Part shown: piece after piece, positions 1 to 7,515 of the stretch
Layout of the letters: every line of letters starts with the position of its first letter
Position numbering within the stretch: the first letter of the stretch is position 1
Assembly (NCBI RefSeq): GCF_002029235.1
Contig: NZ_MZGV01000001.1
Span: forward strand, 273,291-337,290
Length of the DNA stretch: 64,000 nt
Direction of reading: 5' to 3'
Origin: Clostridium oryzae
GTDB lineage: Bacteria > Bacillota > Clostridia > Clostridiales > Clostridiaceae
Program-made: the position numbers and the translations under genes
Notes under the pieces: model-generated
What the model saw: the letters and a program-made list of their open reading frames with translations, nothing else
The model's database searches: none
Told to the model about the DNA's origin: nothing

Positions 1-216
1 AAGTTTTTGCCGAAAGAAAAGGCAATAGAAAAGTTGAAAGCCTTTATTAATGAAGTAGAGCCTGTATATAAAAAATTTAATGAAGCTGAGAGCAAGGTAA
101 AGGGAAAGTATGATATTTTTGAATTTTCTACATTGATTTTTGGAGTTGGCTATTACAATTACGTAATAGATTGGAGCAATAATTTGTTAAAGGAATTGAA
201 AGGAGAAATTTTATGA
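1..216 (+). CDS. C-terminal part of a PadR-like transcriptional regulator (cut by window edge)
   Basis: The reading frame is open from the first base, so the TTG at 7 is not a trustworthy start and the gene begins outside the window. The visible 70 or so residues are helical, with a tyrosine/tryptophan-rich end (GYYNYVIDWSNNLLKEL) resembling the Vir-type C-terminal helical domain of PadR regulators, which ends in a similar 'YY..I.W' helix used for dimerisation. The DNA-binding domain is not in view. The stop TGA at 214-216 overlaps the ATG of the next gene, so the two are translationally coupled and this regulator probably controls the reductase. PadR is an inference from the tail only. Confidence 0.45.
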   Translation, partial: KFLPKEKAIEKLKAFINEVEPVYKKFNEAESKVKGKYDIFEFSTLIFGVGYYNYVIDWSNNLLKELKGEIL

Positions 217-782
217 AGATAATAACTATTTTAGGAAGTCCGAAAAGAAACGGCAAAACTGCGAAAGCTCTTGACATGCTCGAAGGAAATCTTATTTCAC
301 AGGGACACGAGGTAGAAAGGGTACAACTTAGTGACCATGTTATTAAAGGATGTATCGGATGTTATGCTTGCATGGCAAATAACGATGGACCTGGATGTAT
401 TTTAAAAGATGATGCGGTATTGATATTTAAACAAATGATATCGGCAGATGCTGTTGTATATGCCTCTCCTATTTACTGTTATGACTTTACCTCACAGTTC
501 AAAACTTTTATTGACAGGCATTACTGTCTTACAATACATTTTGGTTCTTCCCACCACACATCATCAATTGAGGGAAAGAAGGTTGCACTTTTAATTACAT
601 GCATGGGCAGTAAAGAAGGAAATGCAGATCTTGCAGAGGAAATTTTCGATAGATCAATGAGAAATGTGCTAAAATGCAATTTAGTTGGAAAATATACTAT
701 TCCATTAAGTGAAGCACCTGATTTTAGTGATAGAGCCAAGGAAGTTGCTGATAAGTTGACAAAGGATATGACACGAAAGTAA
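213..782 (+). CDS. Flavodoxin-fold NAD(P)H-dependent FMN reductase / iron-sulfur-flavoprotein-like protein
   Basis: The protein has 189 residues. The N-terminus carries the FMN phosphate-binding loop of the family (GSPKRNGKTAKAL, residues 8-20) followed by a cysteine cluster C47-x2-C50-x2-C53-x8-C62. That layout is close to the compact CX2CX2CX4-7C cluster of iron-sulfur flavoproteins, although the last spacing is one residue longer than the pattern I remember. The segment 'ASPIYCYDFTSQFKTFIDR' is the usual second flavin-contacting loop. The likely role is a soluble cytoplasmic electron-transfer or quinone/oxygen-detoxifying reductase; the substrate cannot be read from sequence. It starts with ATG overlapping the upstream stop (ATGA) and has GGAG at 202-205 as ribosome binding site. 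Confidence 0.8.
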   Translation: MKIITILGSPKRNGKTAKALDMLEGNLISQGHEVERVQLSDHVIKGCIGCYACMANNDGPGCILKDDAVLIFKQMISADAVVYASPIYCYDFTSQFKTFIDRHYCLTIHFGSSHHTSSIEGKKVALLITCMGSKEGNADLAEEIFDRSMRNVLKCNLVGKYTIPLSEAPDFSDRAKEVADKLTKDMTRK

Positions 783-907
783 CTTATGTAAAAAGTATTG
801 GTTCTGATACGTGAAAATTTATTTGTCTTAAATTGGGGAAGAAGATAAATAGTTGGATTATAATAAATTTTGTTTTGTAATTTATAAGAGAGGAAGTGTG
901 AATTAAC

Positions 908-1276
908 TTGAAGAAAATAAATATGATGGACAAGAGCATCAATAGTAAAGTTGTGTCGAAACGTATTATGCAGTTGATATTTATTTTAATAGGAGTTTTG
1001 GCTATATACACAGCTTATCTAGGATTTGCTTATGGTGCAGTCAACTGGTATTATGGATTTTCACCTGAACAAGGGTATTCAGAAGGACTTCTTATGCTAG
1101 ACAGCAACGTGCGTTTTTACAGTGGATTATGGTTGGGTGTCGGAATTATAATGTTGTGGATGATTCCTCGGGTTGATAAGGATAAGAACATGCTTCGTGT
1201 TATTACAATCTTCTTTTTTCTTGGTGGAATTGGTCGCTTGATATCCATAAGCGATGGAACAAATACCGTCATGTAA
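908..1276 (+). CDS. DUF4345-family membrane protein, C-terminally truncated
   Basis: The 122-residue frame starts with TTG at 908, nine bases after AGGAAG; an ATG lies at 923. It has three hydrophobic helices (about 20-42, 70-85, 95-110) and the family hallmark 'LDSNVRFYSGLWLGVGIIMLW', followed by 'IPR'. Normal DUF4345 proteins continue after the 'GGIGRL' motif with a fourth hydrophobic helix. Here the frame runs into an unrelated tail (SISDGTNTVM) and stops, right where IS66 sequences begin, so the 3' end was probably lost to that insertion. The function of the family is unknown; it is a small inner-membrane protein. Confidence 0.6.
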   Translation: MKKINMMDKSINSKVVSKRIMQLIFILIGVLAIYTAYLGFAYGAVNWYYGFSPEQGYSEGLLMLDSNVRFYSGLWLGVGIIMLWMIPRVDKDKNMLRVITIFFFLGGIGRLISISDGTNTVM

Positions 1277-1330
1277 ATAGACCTTCAATTTGATATGCTT
1301 TAATAAAGTAATCAGAATGGAGGTTTTAAT

Positions 1331-1666
1331 ATGGTATCAGCTAAAGAAAATATGCTGATTTGGAAGCAGCGAATTGATGAAAGAAATAAAAGCGGTATGA
1401 CAGTCAAAGAATGGTGTGAAATGAACGGACTTAGCAAACATAAGTATAACTATTGGAATCACAAAATAATAACTAAAAAAAAGCCTATTGAAGAAATAGC
1501 ATTTACTGAAGTTACACCAATCCTTTCAGAGAGAGATAATCTAATATCAAACTCAAATAAATCTGATGATTTTCAGATAATTTATAAAGATATTCAAGTC
1601 ACAGTTCCAAGCAACTTTAATCAAAATTCGTTAGCAGGACTAATGAAGGTTCTGCAGGAATTATGA
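1331..1666 (+). CDS. IS66 accessory protein TnpA
   Basis: The 111-residue protein begins with the TnpA signature: a helical region 'WKQRIDERNKSGMTVKEWC', then 'GLSKHKYNYWNHKI', the helix-turn-helix used by IS66 TnpA proteins. It is preceded by GGAGG at 1319-1323, eight bases before ATG. Its stop overlaps the tnpB start (ATGATG at 1663), the coupling usual in IS66 elements. The C-terminus ends 'GLMKVLQEL', also typical. It is the only intact gene of this element and has no independent function without TnpB and TnpC. Confidence 0.8.
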   Translation: MVSAKENMLIWKQRIDERNKSGMTVKEWCEMNGLSKHKYNYWNHKIITKKKPIEEIAFTEVTPILSERDNLISNSNKSDDFQIIYKDIQVTVPSNFNQNSLAGLMKVLQEL

Positions 1667-1964
1667 TGCATCATATAGCCGATGGGGCAGAGCACATCTA
1701 TCTTGCACTCGGTGCCACCGATTTCCGCAAGCAACAAAACGGACTTCTCTTAGAGCCCTTCGCTGGGACAAAAACGGCGTTATATTAGTTACAAAATTTC
1801 TTTCTGATGATATGAAATTTCAGTGGCCGAAAAATGAAGGAGAAGTTCGTGATATAACAAGACGCCAAATGGAATGGCTTCTAGATGGTTTGCAGATTGA
1901 TCAGAAAAAAGCACATCGGGAAAGCATTGACACTGCAGGAAAAGGTGAAAATGTTAGAGCATAA
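1663..1964 (+). pseudogene. IS66 TnpB remnant (internal deletion plus frameshift)
   Basis: The frame from 1663 encodes 'EHIYLALGATDFRKQQNGL', matching the conserved start of IS66 Orf2 proteins (normally 'TDFRKsIDGL'). It then runs into a stop near 1787. From about 1764 a different frame carries the C-terminal half: 'LRWDKNGVILVTK', 'FQWPKNEGEVRDITRRQ' and 'MEWLLDGLQI'. Compared with an intact TnpB of about 115 residues, roughly 30 internal codons are missing and the halves are out of frame. The function of TnpB in transposition is not well defined. Confidence 0.75.
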
Positions 1965-2166
1965 CGTTGAACTTCTTACTCAAGCAGTTTTGCATGCATC
2001 AAAACAACGTTTTGGGGCATCAAGTGAAAAAACTCCTAGAATAGAAGGACAATGCTCTCTTTTGGGTGAAATAACTGATGAAATTCCAGATGAAACTAAA
2101 GTTATAAATATTAAAGAACATAAGAGACCTAACGGTGGAAGTTTATCCTTTAATTTTACCCCTTGA
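1885..2166 (+). pseudogene. IS66 transposase TnpC, N-terminal fragment
   Basis: The frame has 93 residues. From about residue 17 it reads as the coiled-coil and zinc-finger-proximal start of IS66 transposases: 'LQEKVKMLEHNVELLTQAV' then 'KQRFGASSEKT', where the family usually has 'LFGrSSEKt'. An intact transposase is about 500 residues with a DDE catalytic core; none of that remains. The fragment overlaps the end of the tnpB remnant in another frame, as in intact elements. The last ten residues (from GGSLSF) look like read-through into foreign sequence. Confidence 0.75.
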
Positions 2167-2194
2167 TATGTGTTTGTGGGAACATATCAAGGGG
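2159..2194. repeat. Perfect 13-bp inverted repeat (hairpin) at the IS66 remnant edge
   Basis: CCCCTTGATATGT (2159-2171) pairs exactly with ACATATCAAGGGG (2182-2194) across a 10-base loop. No T-tract follows on either strand, so it is not a standard rho-independent terminator. It lies between the broken transposase and the 3' end of the minus-strand esterase. It could be a scar of the insertion or a transcript-end stabiliser. Confidence 0.6.
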
Positions 2195-2241
2195 AAACTA
2201 TGGTGTAGGGTACAGGTGTGGGACGGGACTTATACTTAAGT

Positions 2242-3009
2242 TTATTTAAGTATAAAATCAGAGTAGAGCTTCGGAAGTATATAGTTGCCATCTTCGTATT
2301 GGGCGCTATAATAACCTACATGTGTATATCCTTTCAAGCATCGTATTTCTATTTTGTCCATATTATAATTGAAATGGAACATTGTTCTATATAGAAGCTG
2401 ATTTTGCTCAAGTCTATTTGTTATATCATTATCAGAAAATAATATCAAAATCTTAGGCTGTGCATCCTTATGTGGGTAGTCCTTATCTATGTAATAAATT
2501 GGAGCGGCCTCATCAATCCGAACAAGACGAGTATCTAGCCCTCTCTCGGCTAAAACATTAAAATGAGTTGTGGGTTCACCGGCATCAAAAATATAACCTG
2601 ATACATCTTCAACTGAGATCCCTCTTTTTGACAAGTAACTTTTATCAAAAAAAAGCATCATGGTAAGATATCCTCCAGCTGATATTCCACCAATATAATA
2701 CTCGCTAAATAAATTCTGCTTTTCATTATATTCCATGACAAACTTAACTGCATCAGCGCTGTCCTCAATAAAGTTAGGAAATTTTGCTGCTGGATACATA
2801 CGATAATCAGCAGTTGCGATAGCAATACCATAATTTGATGCAAGTGTTTTTAGTATAATTTCGTCTTGTCTTTCCCCTGAATCTAAGCCTCCACCATGAA
2901 AATATATTAAAACAGGACACTTATGCTCTGTTTTAGGGATATAAAAATCTAGTAAACATTCCTTGTATATAGAGTATGATACATCTTTTATTACATCTAC
3001 AAGATACAT
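2242..3009 (-). CDS. Alpha/beta hydrolase (BD-FAE / HSL-type carboxylesterase)
   Basis: The 255-residue cytoplasmic protein has the oxyanion-hole motif HGGG (residues 38-41, 'YFHGGGLDSGE') and the nucleophile elbow G-I-S-A-G-G with Ser110, the pattern of hormone-sensitive-lipase-type and BD-FAE esterases. The C-terminal 'CLKGYTHVGYYSA' supplies the likely catalytic histidine, and the acid is probably in 'FSDNDITN'. These enzymes hydrolyse short acyl esters such as acetylated sugars; the substrate here is unknown. The start is supported by AAGGAGA seven bases upstream. It stands alone, and the next minus-strand frame (3043-3510) is a broken hydrolase of another subtype. Confidence 0.8.
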   Translation of the reverse strand: MYLVDVIKDVSYSIYKECLLDFYIPKTEHKCPVLIYFHGGGLDSGERQDEIILKTLASNYGIAIATADYRMYPAAKFPNFIEDSADAVKFVMEYNEKQNLFSEYYIGGISAGGYLTMMLFFDKSYLSKRGISVEDVSGYIFDAGEPTTHFNVLAERGLDTRLVRIDEAAPIYYIDKDYPHKDAQPKILILFSDNDITNRLEQNQLLYRTMFHFNYNMDKIEIRCLKGYTHVGYYSAQYEDGNYILPKLYSDFILK

Positions 3010-3042
3010 TTTGAATTCTCCTTTCTATCATGTTCTGTACTA

Positions 3043-3510
3043 TTAACATGAATGAGATGTGTCGTTTACCTGACTAGCAATAGCTTCGACTATGCGTTCC
3101 CAGGTTCCTTTAGGCATATCATGTCTCATTCCTTCAATCAAAAGTAATTTAGCATTAGGTATTGTGCGTGCTGTATCTTTTCCTGCTTCAATACGAAACA
3201 ATGTATCTGCAGTTCCATGAATTACTAGTGTTGGAATTGTTAATAATAAAAGGGGGTGTCTCCTATCACCATTAGCAACCAACGCTGCATTTTGGAGTAC
3301 AGCTCCTTGTGGATAATAAGAACGATCATAGCTTTCTTCACAATACCGCCTTGCACGTTCGTCTTCAAAAGGAAATCCTTTACTCCAAATATTTTTCCAC
3401 ATACGGAAAGTACAATCAATATACGCATCATGTCCATTTGGAGGTGTTGCTGTAACAATCGCCAATGTTTCTGGTGATATTTGCTTCCATTTGTCTTTAT
3501 GAAGATGATA
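3043..3510 (-). pseudogene. C-terminal remnant of a second alpha/beta hydrolase
   Basis: The open stretch begins right after an in-frame TAG at 3511-3513 and codes about 155 residues. Only the C-terminal part of an alpha/beta-fold hydrolase is present: a lid-like segment rich in R, Y and E ('DERARRYCEESYDRSYYP'), then the strand with the catalytic acid 'IPTLVIHGTADTLF' and the histidine region 'IEGMRHDMP'. The N-terminal half with the oxyanion hole and serine nucleophile is absent, so it cannot be active. The first codon usable as a start is TTG at 3465. The upstream half probably went when the IS4-like element arrived. Confidence 0.65.
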
Positions 3511-3599
3511 CTATAAAACGTCTGTGTTTTCAATCATATGTATATACATTCTTGAAATAGATGTTTACAAATATACTTATATAAAACACAATATAAGTA

Positions 3600-4084
3600 T
3601 ATTCGTAAAGGTGAATGACGAAGATGACAATAAGCCAATTGAAATTGGTAGATATGTTCCCTTGGACGGGGGACAAGGATACATCTGTAGAAATCAATGC
3701 AAGCCATTGTCTGCTTCGATTTCTATCTCTTACAAACACAATTTTTGCTTTTACTTCATTGCCATCTTTGTCTGAACCGATTCTTACAATTGTAGAAGAA
3801 AGTATTTTAGCTTTGATCCATTAGTCCACTTATCTATAACCTGATTTTCTGAACAAAGTCTATTTTTTTCATTGAAGTGTAAAGACAAGCATAAAAATGT
3901 ATTGAAATACTTTAATGCAGGAAAATCCTTTTCCTTTTGAAAAATTGCATTGTTTAAGTATATAGCCAATTTTATTGTCTTTGAAAAATCTGGTTATTGC
4001 AAAATTTAATTGTTTATTGTTATTATCATTTGGTATAATAGTGTTCATAAGAAACATTCCTTTCTTTGGTGTGATGTTTTTCAC
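3600..4084 (-). pseudogene. IS4-type (DDE) transposase remnant
   Basis: On the minus strand an ATG near 4054 follows GGAAAG-like and extended -10 (TGGTATAAT, 4099-4091) signals and encodes a typical clostridial IS4-family start: 'RFFKDNKIGYILKQCNFSK', then 'FQYIFMLVFT'. The frame is then broken several times. A later segment (about 3739-3650) still reads 'VFVRDRNRSRQWLALISTD', which matches the region before the catalytic YREK-type motif of these transposases. The DDE residues themselves are not recoverable. A full enzyme would need about 1.3 kb, so most of it has been deleted. Confidence 0.6.
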
Positions 4085-4111
4085 AATTCTATTATACCAA
4101 AAGGAATGTTT
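4030..4111. repeat. Nested inverted repeats at the IS4-like remnant end
   Basis: Two inverted repeats share one centre: TTGGTATAAT (4030-4039) with ATTATACCAA (4091-4100), and AAACATTCCTTT (4052-4063) with AAAGGAATGTTT (4100-4111). The first pair puts an extended -10 box (TGGTATAAT) on each strand facing outward and inward. This looks like the promoter-containing end of the insertion element, possibly with its hairpin that blocks impinging transcription. Confidence 0.5.
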
Positions 4112-4241
4112 TTTGTTTTATTGCTTTAATTTAAAGGCTTTAGCCTTTAAATTTATCTGCGAAAGTTGAGTACTTAATTATTTAAATGTGAATTTGTTCC
4201 TTTAAAAATTATTGGCTTGCAATAGGCATTAATAAATCTAG

Positions 4242-4406
4242 TTACCTAAGCATCTACTTTGTCAAAAGGACTCAGCTATATTGGAATTTTATCTAGAGGA
4301 GAAGCGTAGTATTAAAGAGATTGCTCATCATGTTCAAAACGTTAACGATGAATGCGTACTGTTGACAGTACGTTTTTATTATGCTATATTAGTTAACAAA
4401 AATTAA
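4242..4406 (+). pseudogene. Unidentified coding remnant of 54 codons without a start codon
   Basis: This frame follows a TAG at 4239-4241, has no plausible start codon or ribosome binding site, and ends inside the marR promoter. Its translation contains 'FYLEEKRSIKEIAHHV', which reads like one helix-turn-helix, and then 'ECVLLTVRFYYAIL'. I do not recognise the family. It may be a fragment of a mobile-element regulator; its overlap with a strong promoter argues that it is no longer translated. Confidence 0.25.
4355..4390 (+). promoter_or_regulatory. sigmaA-type promoter of the marR operon with a dyad over the -35 box
   Basis: TTGACA (4362-4367), a 17-bp spacer, then TATATT (4385-4390). The -35 box lies inside a perfect 7-bp dyad, CGTACTG-TTGA-CAGTACG (4355-4372), followed by TTTTTATT, so the same bases also look like a small rho-independent terminator for anything coming from upstream. 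Transcription should start near 4397, about 50 bases before the marR start. Confidence 0.75.
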
Positions 4407-4430
4407 TTAAATTTAGTTAACTAATATAGC
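4383..4430. promoter_or_regulatory. MarR operator: 15-bp inverted repeat overlapping the -10 box
   Basis: GCTATATTAGTTAAC (4383-4397) is repeated in inverse as GTTAACTAATATAGC (4416-4430), perfect over 15 bp with an 18-bp A/T-rich spacer. Within the right arm TTAGTTAACTAA (4413-4424) is itself a 12-bp palindrome, the size typical of a MarR dimer site, and the left arm carries most of a second copy. The arms cover the -10 box and the expected start point, so binding would block transcription (autorepression, by family knowledge). Confidence 0.75.
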
Positions 4431-4449
4431 TGTACACATGGAGGATTTT

Positions 4450-4896
4450 ATGGAAAATAATTTTTCTACTCTTGTAAATTTATTATGGGAGGAATGCATA
4501 CGGAATCTCAATTCTACACTAACAGAGGAGGAAGTAAATAAATTTTCTAATAATGACTACTATTATTTACTGGTGATTCATTCATTACAGAAACCTAATT
4601 TCTCACAGATTGCAGAAAAATTAGCATTAACAAAGCCGGCTGTTTCTGCAATCATTAGAAAGCTAATTAGTATGAATCTAGTTGAAAAACTGCAATCGAC
4701 AGAAGATAAAAGAATCTATTATGTTGAACTAACAGAAAAGGGCAAAAGTATATTAAGTGGTGATATGGCAGTTTATAAATGGGTTACAGATACCATAAAA
4801 AGTATTGTTAAAGATGAGAATGAGCTTATTGTAGTTGAGCGTATCATATCAAAATTGGTAGAAAGTTTAAAGGAACGAAAGAAGGGAAAAGAATGA
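4450..4896 (+). CDS. MarR-family transcriptional regulator
   Basis: The 148-residue protein has the winged-helix MarR fold: helices of the dimerisation region at both ends, and a central recognition segment 'FSQIAEKLALTKPAVSAIIRKL' (in two halves around residue 55-75) followed by the wing 'STEDKRIYYVELTEKGK'. I place the start at ATG 4450 rather than ATG 4438 because GGAGG (4440-4444) overlaps the earlier codon and sits five bases before the later one. The gene ends in a 4-base ATGA overlap with the EFR1 ferredoxin gene. Its promoter carries large inverted repeats, so it probably represses its own operon in response to a small molecule; the ligand is unknown. Confidence 0.88.
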   Translation: MENNFSTLVNLLWEECIRNLNSTLTEEEVNKFSNNDYYYLLVIHSLQKPNFSQIAEKLALTKPAVSAIIRKLISMNLVEKLQSTEDKRIYYVELTEKGKSILSGDMAVYKWVTDTIKSIVKDENELIVVERIISKLVESLKERKKGKE

Positions 4897-5636
4897 TTTT
4901 TTATTTTAGCGGAACAGGAAATTCAAAGCATATTGCAGAGAAGATATCAAATTCCACAGGTGAAAGACTTATATATATGTCTGAAAATACTATAGTAAAA
5001 AATGAGATATATGAAGTGGATAAAGATGAGAAAATAGGATTTGTTTTTCCAACATATTGGTACAGTGTTCCAACAATAGTTGAGAAGTTTATTGACAAGC
5101 TGATTTTATCTGGATATCAGCAACAGTATGTTTATGGGATTGCAACATATGGAATTGCTGCTGGTCATGTTATGAACAGGCTAATCAAAATCCTAAAGAA
5201 TAAGAATCTTCAAATAAACGGCATATTCGGAGTGAAGATGGTAGATAATTATGTAATTGGATATGATATTATGAATTTAGAGAAGCAGAAAAGAATTTTA
5301 AATAGTGCAGAGGAAGAAATAGATAAAATTATTTCTATGATTAAACAGCACAAAAATATTGAATACATAAAAAAAGGAAGGATAGCATTTATTACACCGG
5401 TAACAGCATATGCCTATAGAAAAGTTAATCATACTAAGAAGTTCTATGCAACAGAAGTTTGTAACGGATGCAGGAAATGCGAGAGCGGATGTCCCTGTAA
5501 TGTTATTCATATGGAAAATGGAAAACCTAAGTGGACAGGAAACTGTGCATTTTGCCTTAAATGCATTCATGGGGCAAACAATCAGCAATTCAGTATGGTA
5601 AATTTACTGAAAAAAGAAATAGGTATCAATATATAA
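4893..5636 (+). CDS. EFR1-type flavodoxin-ferredoxin fusion protein
   Basis: The 247-residue protein joins an N-terminal flavodoxin-like domain (FMN loop 'FSGTGNSKHIAEKI', residues 5-18) to a C-terminal ferredoxin module. The first cluster motif is complete: C190-x2-C193-x2-C196-x3-C200-P. The second has C218, C221 and C224 but Ala at 228 where the fourth cysteine normally lies ('CLKCIHGANN'). One of the two [4Fe-4S] sites is therefore probably altered or lost, or an extra cysteine (C202) substitutes. The family transfers electrons in the cytoplasm of anaerobes; partners are not known. It is translationally coupled to marR. Confidence 0.82.
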   Translation: MIFYFSGTGNSKHIAEKISNSTGERLIYMSENTIVKNEIYEVDKDEKIGFVFPTYWYSVPTIVEKFIDKLILSGYQQQYVYGIATYGIAAGHVMNRLIKILKNKNLQINGIFGVKMVDNYVIGYDIMNLEKQKRILNSAEEEIDKIISMIKQHKNIEYIKKGRIAFITPVTAYAYRKVNHTKKFYATEVCNGCRKCESGCPCNVIHMENGKPKWTGNCAFCLKCIHGANNQQFSMVNLLKKEIGINI

Positions 5637-5775
5637 ATCGTTAGTAGTAATGGTGTTGATCCATTTGTATTTTGCATTTATTTAGTTCTGGAGTTACAGC
5701 TTTTTACTATCAGATATGAAAGAATATCTGTACATGATTTAGAAAGAATATTGTTAAAGGATGGTATGGGGGAAA

Positions 5776-5907
5776 ATGAATAAAAAAATAGCAATTATTA
5801 CTGGAGCAACAGGTGGTATTGGAAAAGAATTTACAAGATTGCTTATGGAAGAGACTGTAGATGCAATATGTGCTGTAGCAAAGAATCAAGGAAATATCTA
5901 TGAGTAA
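5776..5907 (+). pseudogene. Short-chain dehydrogenase, N-terminal fragment
   Basis: ATG at 5776 opens a 43-residue frame with the Rossmann nucleotide-binding motif of SDR enzymes ('IAIITGATGGIGKEF', TGxxxGIG), then stops at TAA 5905-5907. A full SDR is about 250 residues, so this is a stump. Just before it, a frame of about 30 residues ending '..LERILLKDGMGENE' stops at 5783, overlapping this ATG in ATGAATAA fashion. That is the footprint of another lost gene of the operon. The condensation-domain gene starts at 5900 inside the stump, so a deletion has fused the operon here. Confidence 0.6.
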
Positions 5908-7144
5908 ACAGATTATATCGGAACGGACGAATCTTTTTGAACCAAATGTATATATTAGCATGTATGTGGAGATAGCTGGAAGTCCATCACTAAAACTGCT
6001 TAAAGAAGCCATACAAAAAGCATTTCAATGTAATGAACTCACAATGTCAAAGGTAATAATAGATGAAGAGGGACGAGCATATTATCAGAAATTAAAGCAA
6101 ACTGGATGCAAGGTCATAATTGCAGAAAGTGAATGGAAAAATATTATAAAGGAAAATGAAAAACAGCCATTTGCAATCAAACAGGGCGAATTGATGCGAG
6201 TGTTTATAAAAGAAAATGGTGGTATCCTCTTTATGGCACATCATTTAGTAGGGGATGGAAAATCGATTATTGTGTTTTTACAGGACGTGCTAACTGCATT
6301 GGCAGGAAATGAAATTCATTATAAGCCAGCCGATATTCTTACAAGGGAATCTTTACGAAGGAAGACTAAACTAAACTTCTTTGAACGGAGATATTTATCA
6401 CATCTAAACAAGATATGGAAAAAAGAAGAGCAGTGTTATTTTTGGGATTCTTATGATGCTATTCATCAGAAGTATTGGGATGGACATTCTTCTAATATTT
6501 TGACTCATACATTTAGTGTGAAAGAAACAGAACATATAAAAGAGATGGCGAGAGCAGCTAAAGTAACGGTAAATAGCTATCTGATTAGTTTAATCCTTTC
6601 TGTCAGAAAAGGATTAAGCGTAGTAGGAATTCCGGTTGATATCCGGGAAAATGATGATTCAATGTCAAATCAGGTATCTGGAATTGCAATAAACTATAGA
6701 TATTTAAAGCATAAAAAGATACAAGAGAATGCAAGGGCAATCCATAAAAAGATTAATAAAATGCTGAGTTATCCAAAAAAGAGATACTTTGTATTGCTTT
6801 TTTTGGCAGAACTTTGTCCAACACTAATAGATGCGGTATTGCTTGTAACGCATGGACTGATACAGAATAAAACCGTTGAAAAAGCGGCATATGTTTTTGG
6901 CTATAAAGGAAGTAAGAAAAGAGATTTGGGTGTTACTAATCTTGGCGTTATTAAAAATCACACTGACTATGATAAATATAAAATTAATAATATCATTTTT
7001 GTACCACCATCAGTATCCTATTCTCAACATATTATAGGGATATCTACAATAAATGAAAGAATCACCATTACATATCACGGCATGGGGGAGGAGGAAAACA
7101 GCTGGTTTGAAGAGCTGGTTTGTATACTGAGTAAAAGAACTTAA
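5900..7144 (+). CDS. Condensation-domain (CAT-fold) acyltransferase-like protein
   Basis: The 414-residue protein has the HHxxxDG signature of CoA- or carrier-dependent acyltransferases and NRPS condensation domains: 'FMAHHLVGDGKSI' with His114, His115, Asp119 and Gly120. The N-terminal half and a second half around 'GIPVDIRENDDSMSNQVSG' fit the two-lobed chloramphenicol-acetyltransferase fold of free-standing members (alcohol acetyltransferases, PapA-like). There is no carrier-protein or adenylation domain. The natural substrate is unknown. It is the last gene of the MarR-controlled operon; an attached acyl chain or alcohol could be the signal, but this is conjecture. ATG at 5900 is preceded by AAGGAAA. 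Confidence 0.72.
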   Translation: MSKQIISERTNLFEPNVYISMYVEIAGSPSLKLLKEAIQKAFQCNELTMSKVIIDEEGRAYYQKLKQTGCKVIIAESEWKNIIKENEKQPFAIKQGELMRVFIKENGGILFMAHHLVGDGKSIIVFLQDVLTALAGNEIHYKPADILTRESLRRKTKLNFFERRYLSHLNKIWKKEEQCYFWDSYDAIHQKYWDGHSSNILTHTFSVKETEHIKEMARAAKVTVNSYLISLILSVRKGLSVVGIPVDIRENDDSMSNQVSGIAINYRYLKHKKIQENARAIHKKINKMLSYPKKRYFVLLFLAELCPTLIDAVLLVTHGLIQNKTVEKAAYVFGYKGSKKRDLGVTNLGVIKNHTDYDKYKINNIIFVPPSVSYSQHIIGISTINERITITYHGMGEEENSWFEELVCILSKRT

Positions 7145-7254
7145 AAATGTTTTTTCTACTATCCATTTGCTTATTAGTTTAAGGGTAGAGTGTATGTCTT
7201 AGGCGTTTTCAGCCGACAGAGATAACACTCACCATATTAATTGCTGTTATTATT

Positions 7255-7515
7255 CTACAGCTTTTTCTTCTTTATAAAAAGGATTGCTCGATCCCATATG
7301 ATATCAAAAACGTAGGGGCCAACCATAGCTGTTTTATCCAAATAAACTCTAAAGACTATACGAGCGTCTTGATTGTTATCAACGCCATATGCTTTTCCTA
7401 GAGGATTTCCTGTACTGTAAGGGATGACAACGACTTTTTCTGATAAAGTTTCACTTGAGACAAAAATGTAAATTATGATATTATCAAGAAAGATATATAT
7501 AATGCGATAAAGTTC
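7255..7515 (-). pseudogene. C-terminal fragment of an unidentified protein, cut by a MITE-like element
   Basis: On the minus strand an 86-codon frame runs from the TAA at 7518-7516 to a stop at 7257-7255. Its composition looks coding, for example 'VVVIPYSTGNPLGKAYG' and 'MVGPYVFDIIWDRAILF', and the plus strand here has no useful frame. The first six or seven codons lie inside the inverted-repeat element that begins at 7496, so the element seems to have removed the 5' part. I cannot assign a family. The remaining 110 bases between 7145 and 7254 show nothing. Confidence 0.4.

Larger units (their letters stand above)
1277..2200 (+). mobile_element. Degenerate IS66-family insertion sequence
   Basis: Three consecutive frames match the canonical IS66 order tnpA-tnpB-tnpC. 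TnpA is intact, TnpB has an internal deletion and a frameshift, and only the N-terminal leucine-zipper part of TnpC remains. The element therefore cannot transpose by itself. Its left end lies between the truncated DUF4345 frame and 1331. Its right end is lost: after 'KEHKRP' the TnpC frame runs into unrelated sequence with a 13-bp stem hairpin at 2159-2194. No clear terminal inverted repeats or target duplication were found by eye. Confidence 0.7.

Noticed and set aside
3524..3824. Plus-strand frames of 69-83 codons
   Set aside because: They run antisense to recognisable transposase fragments on the minus strand.
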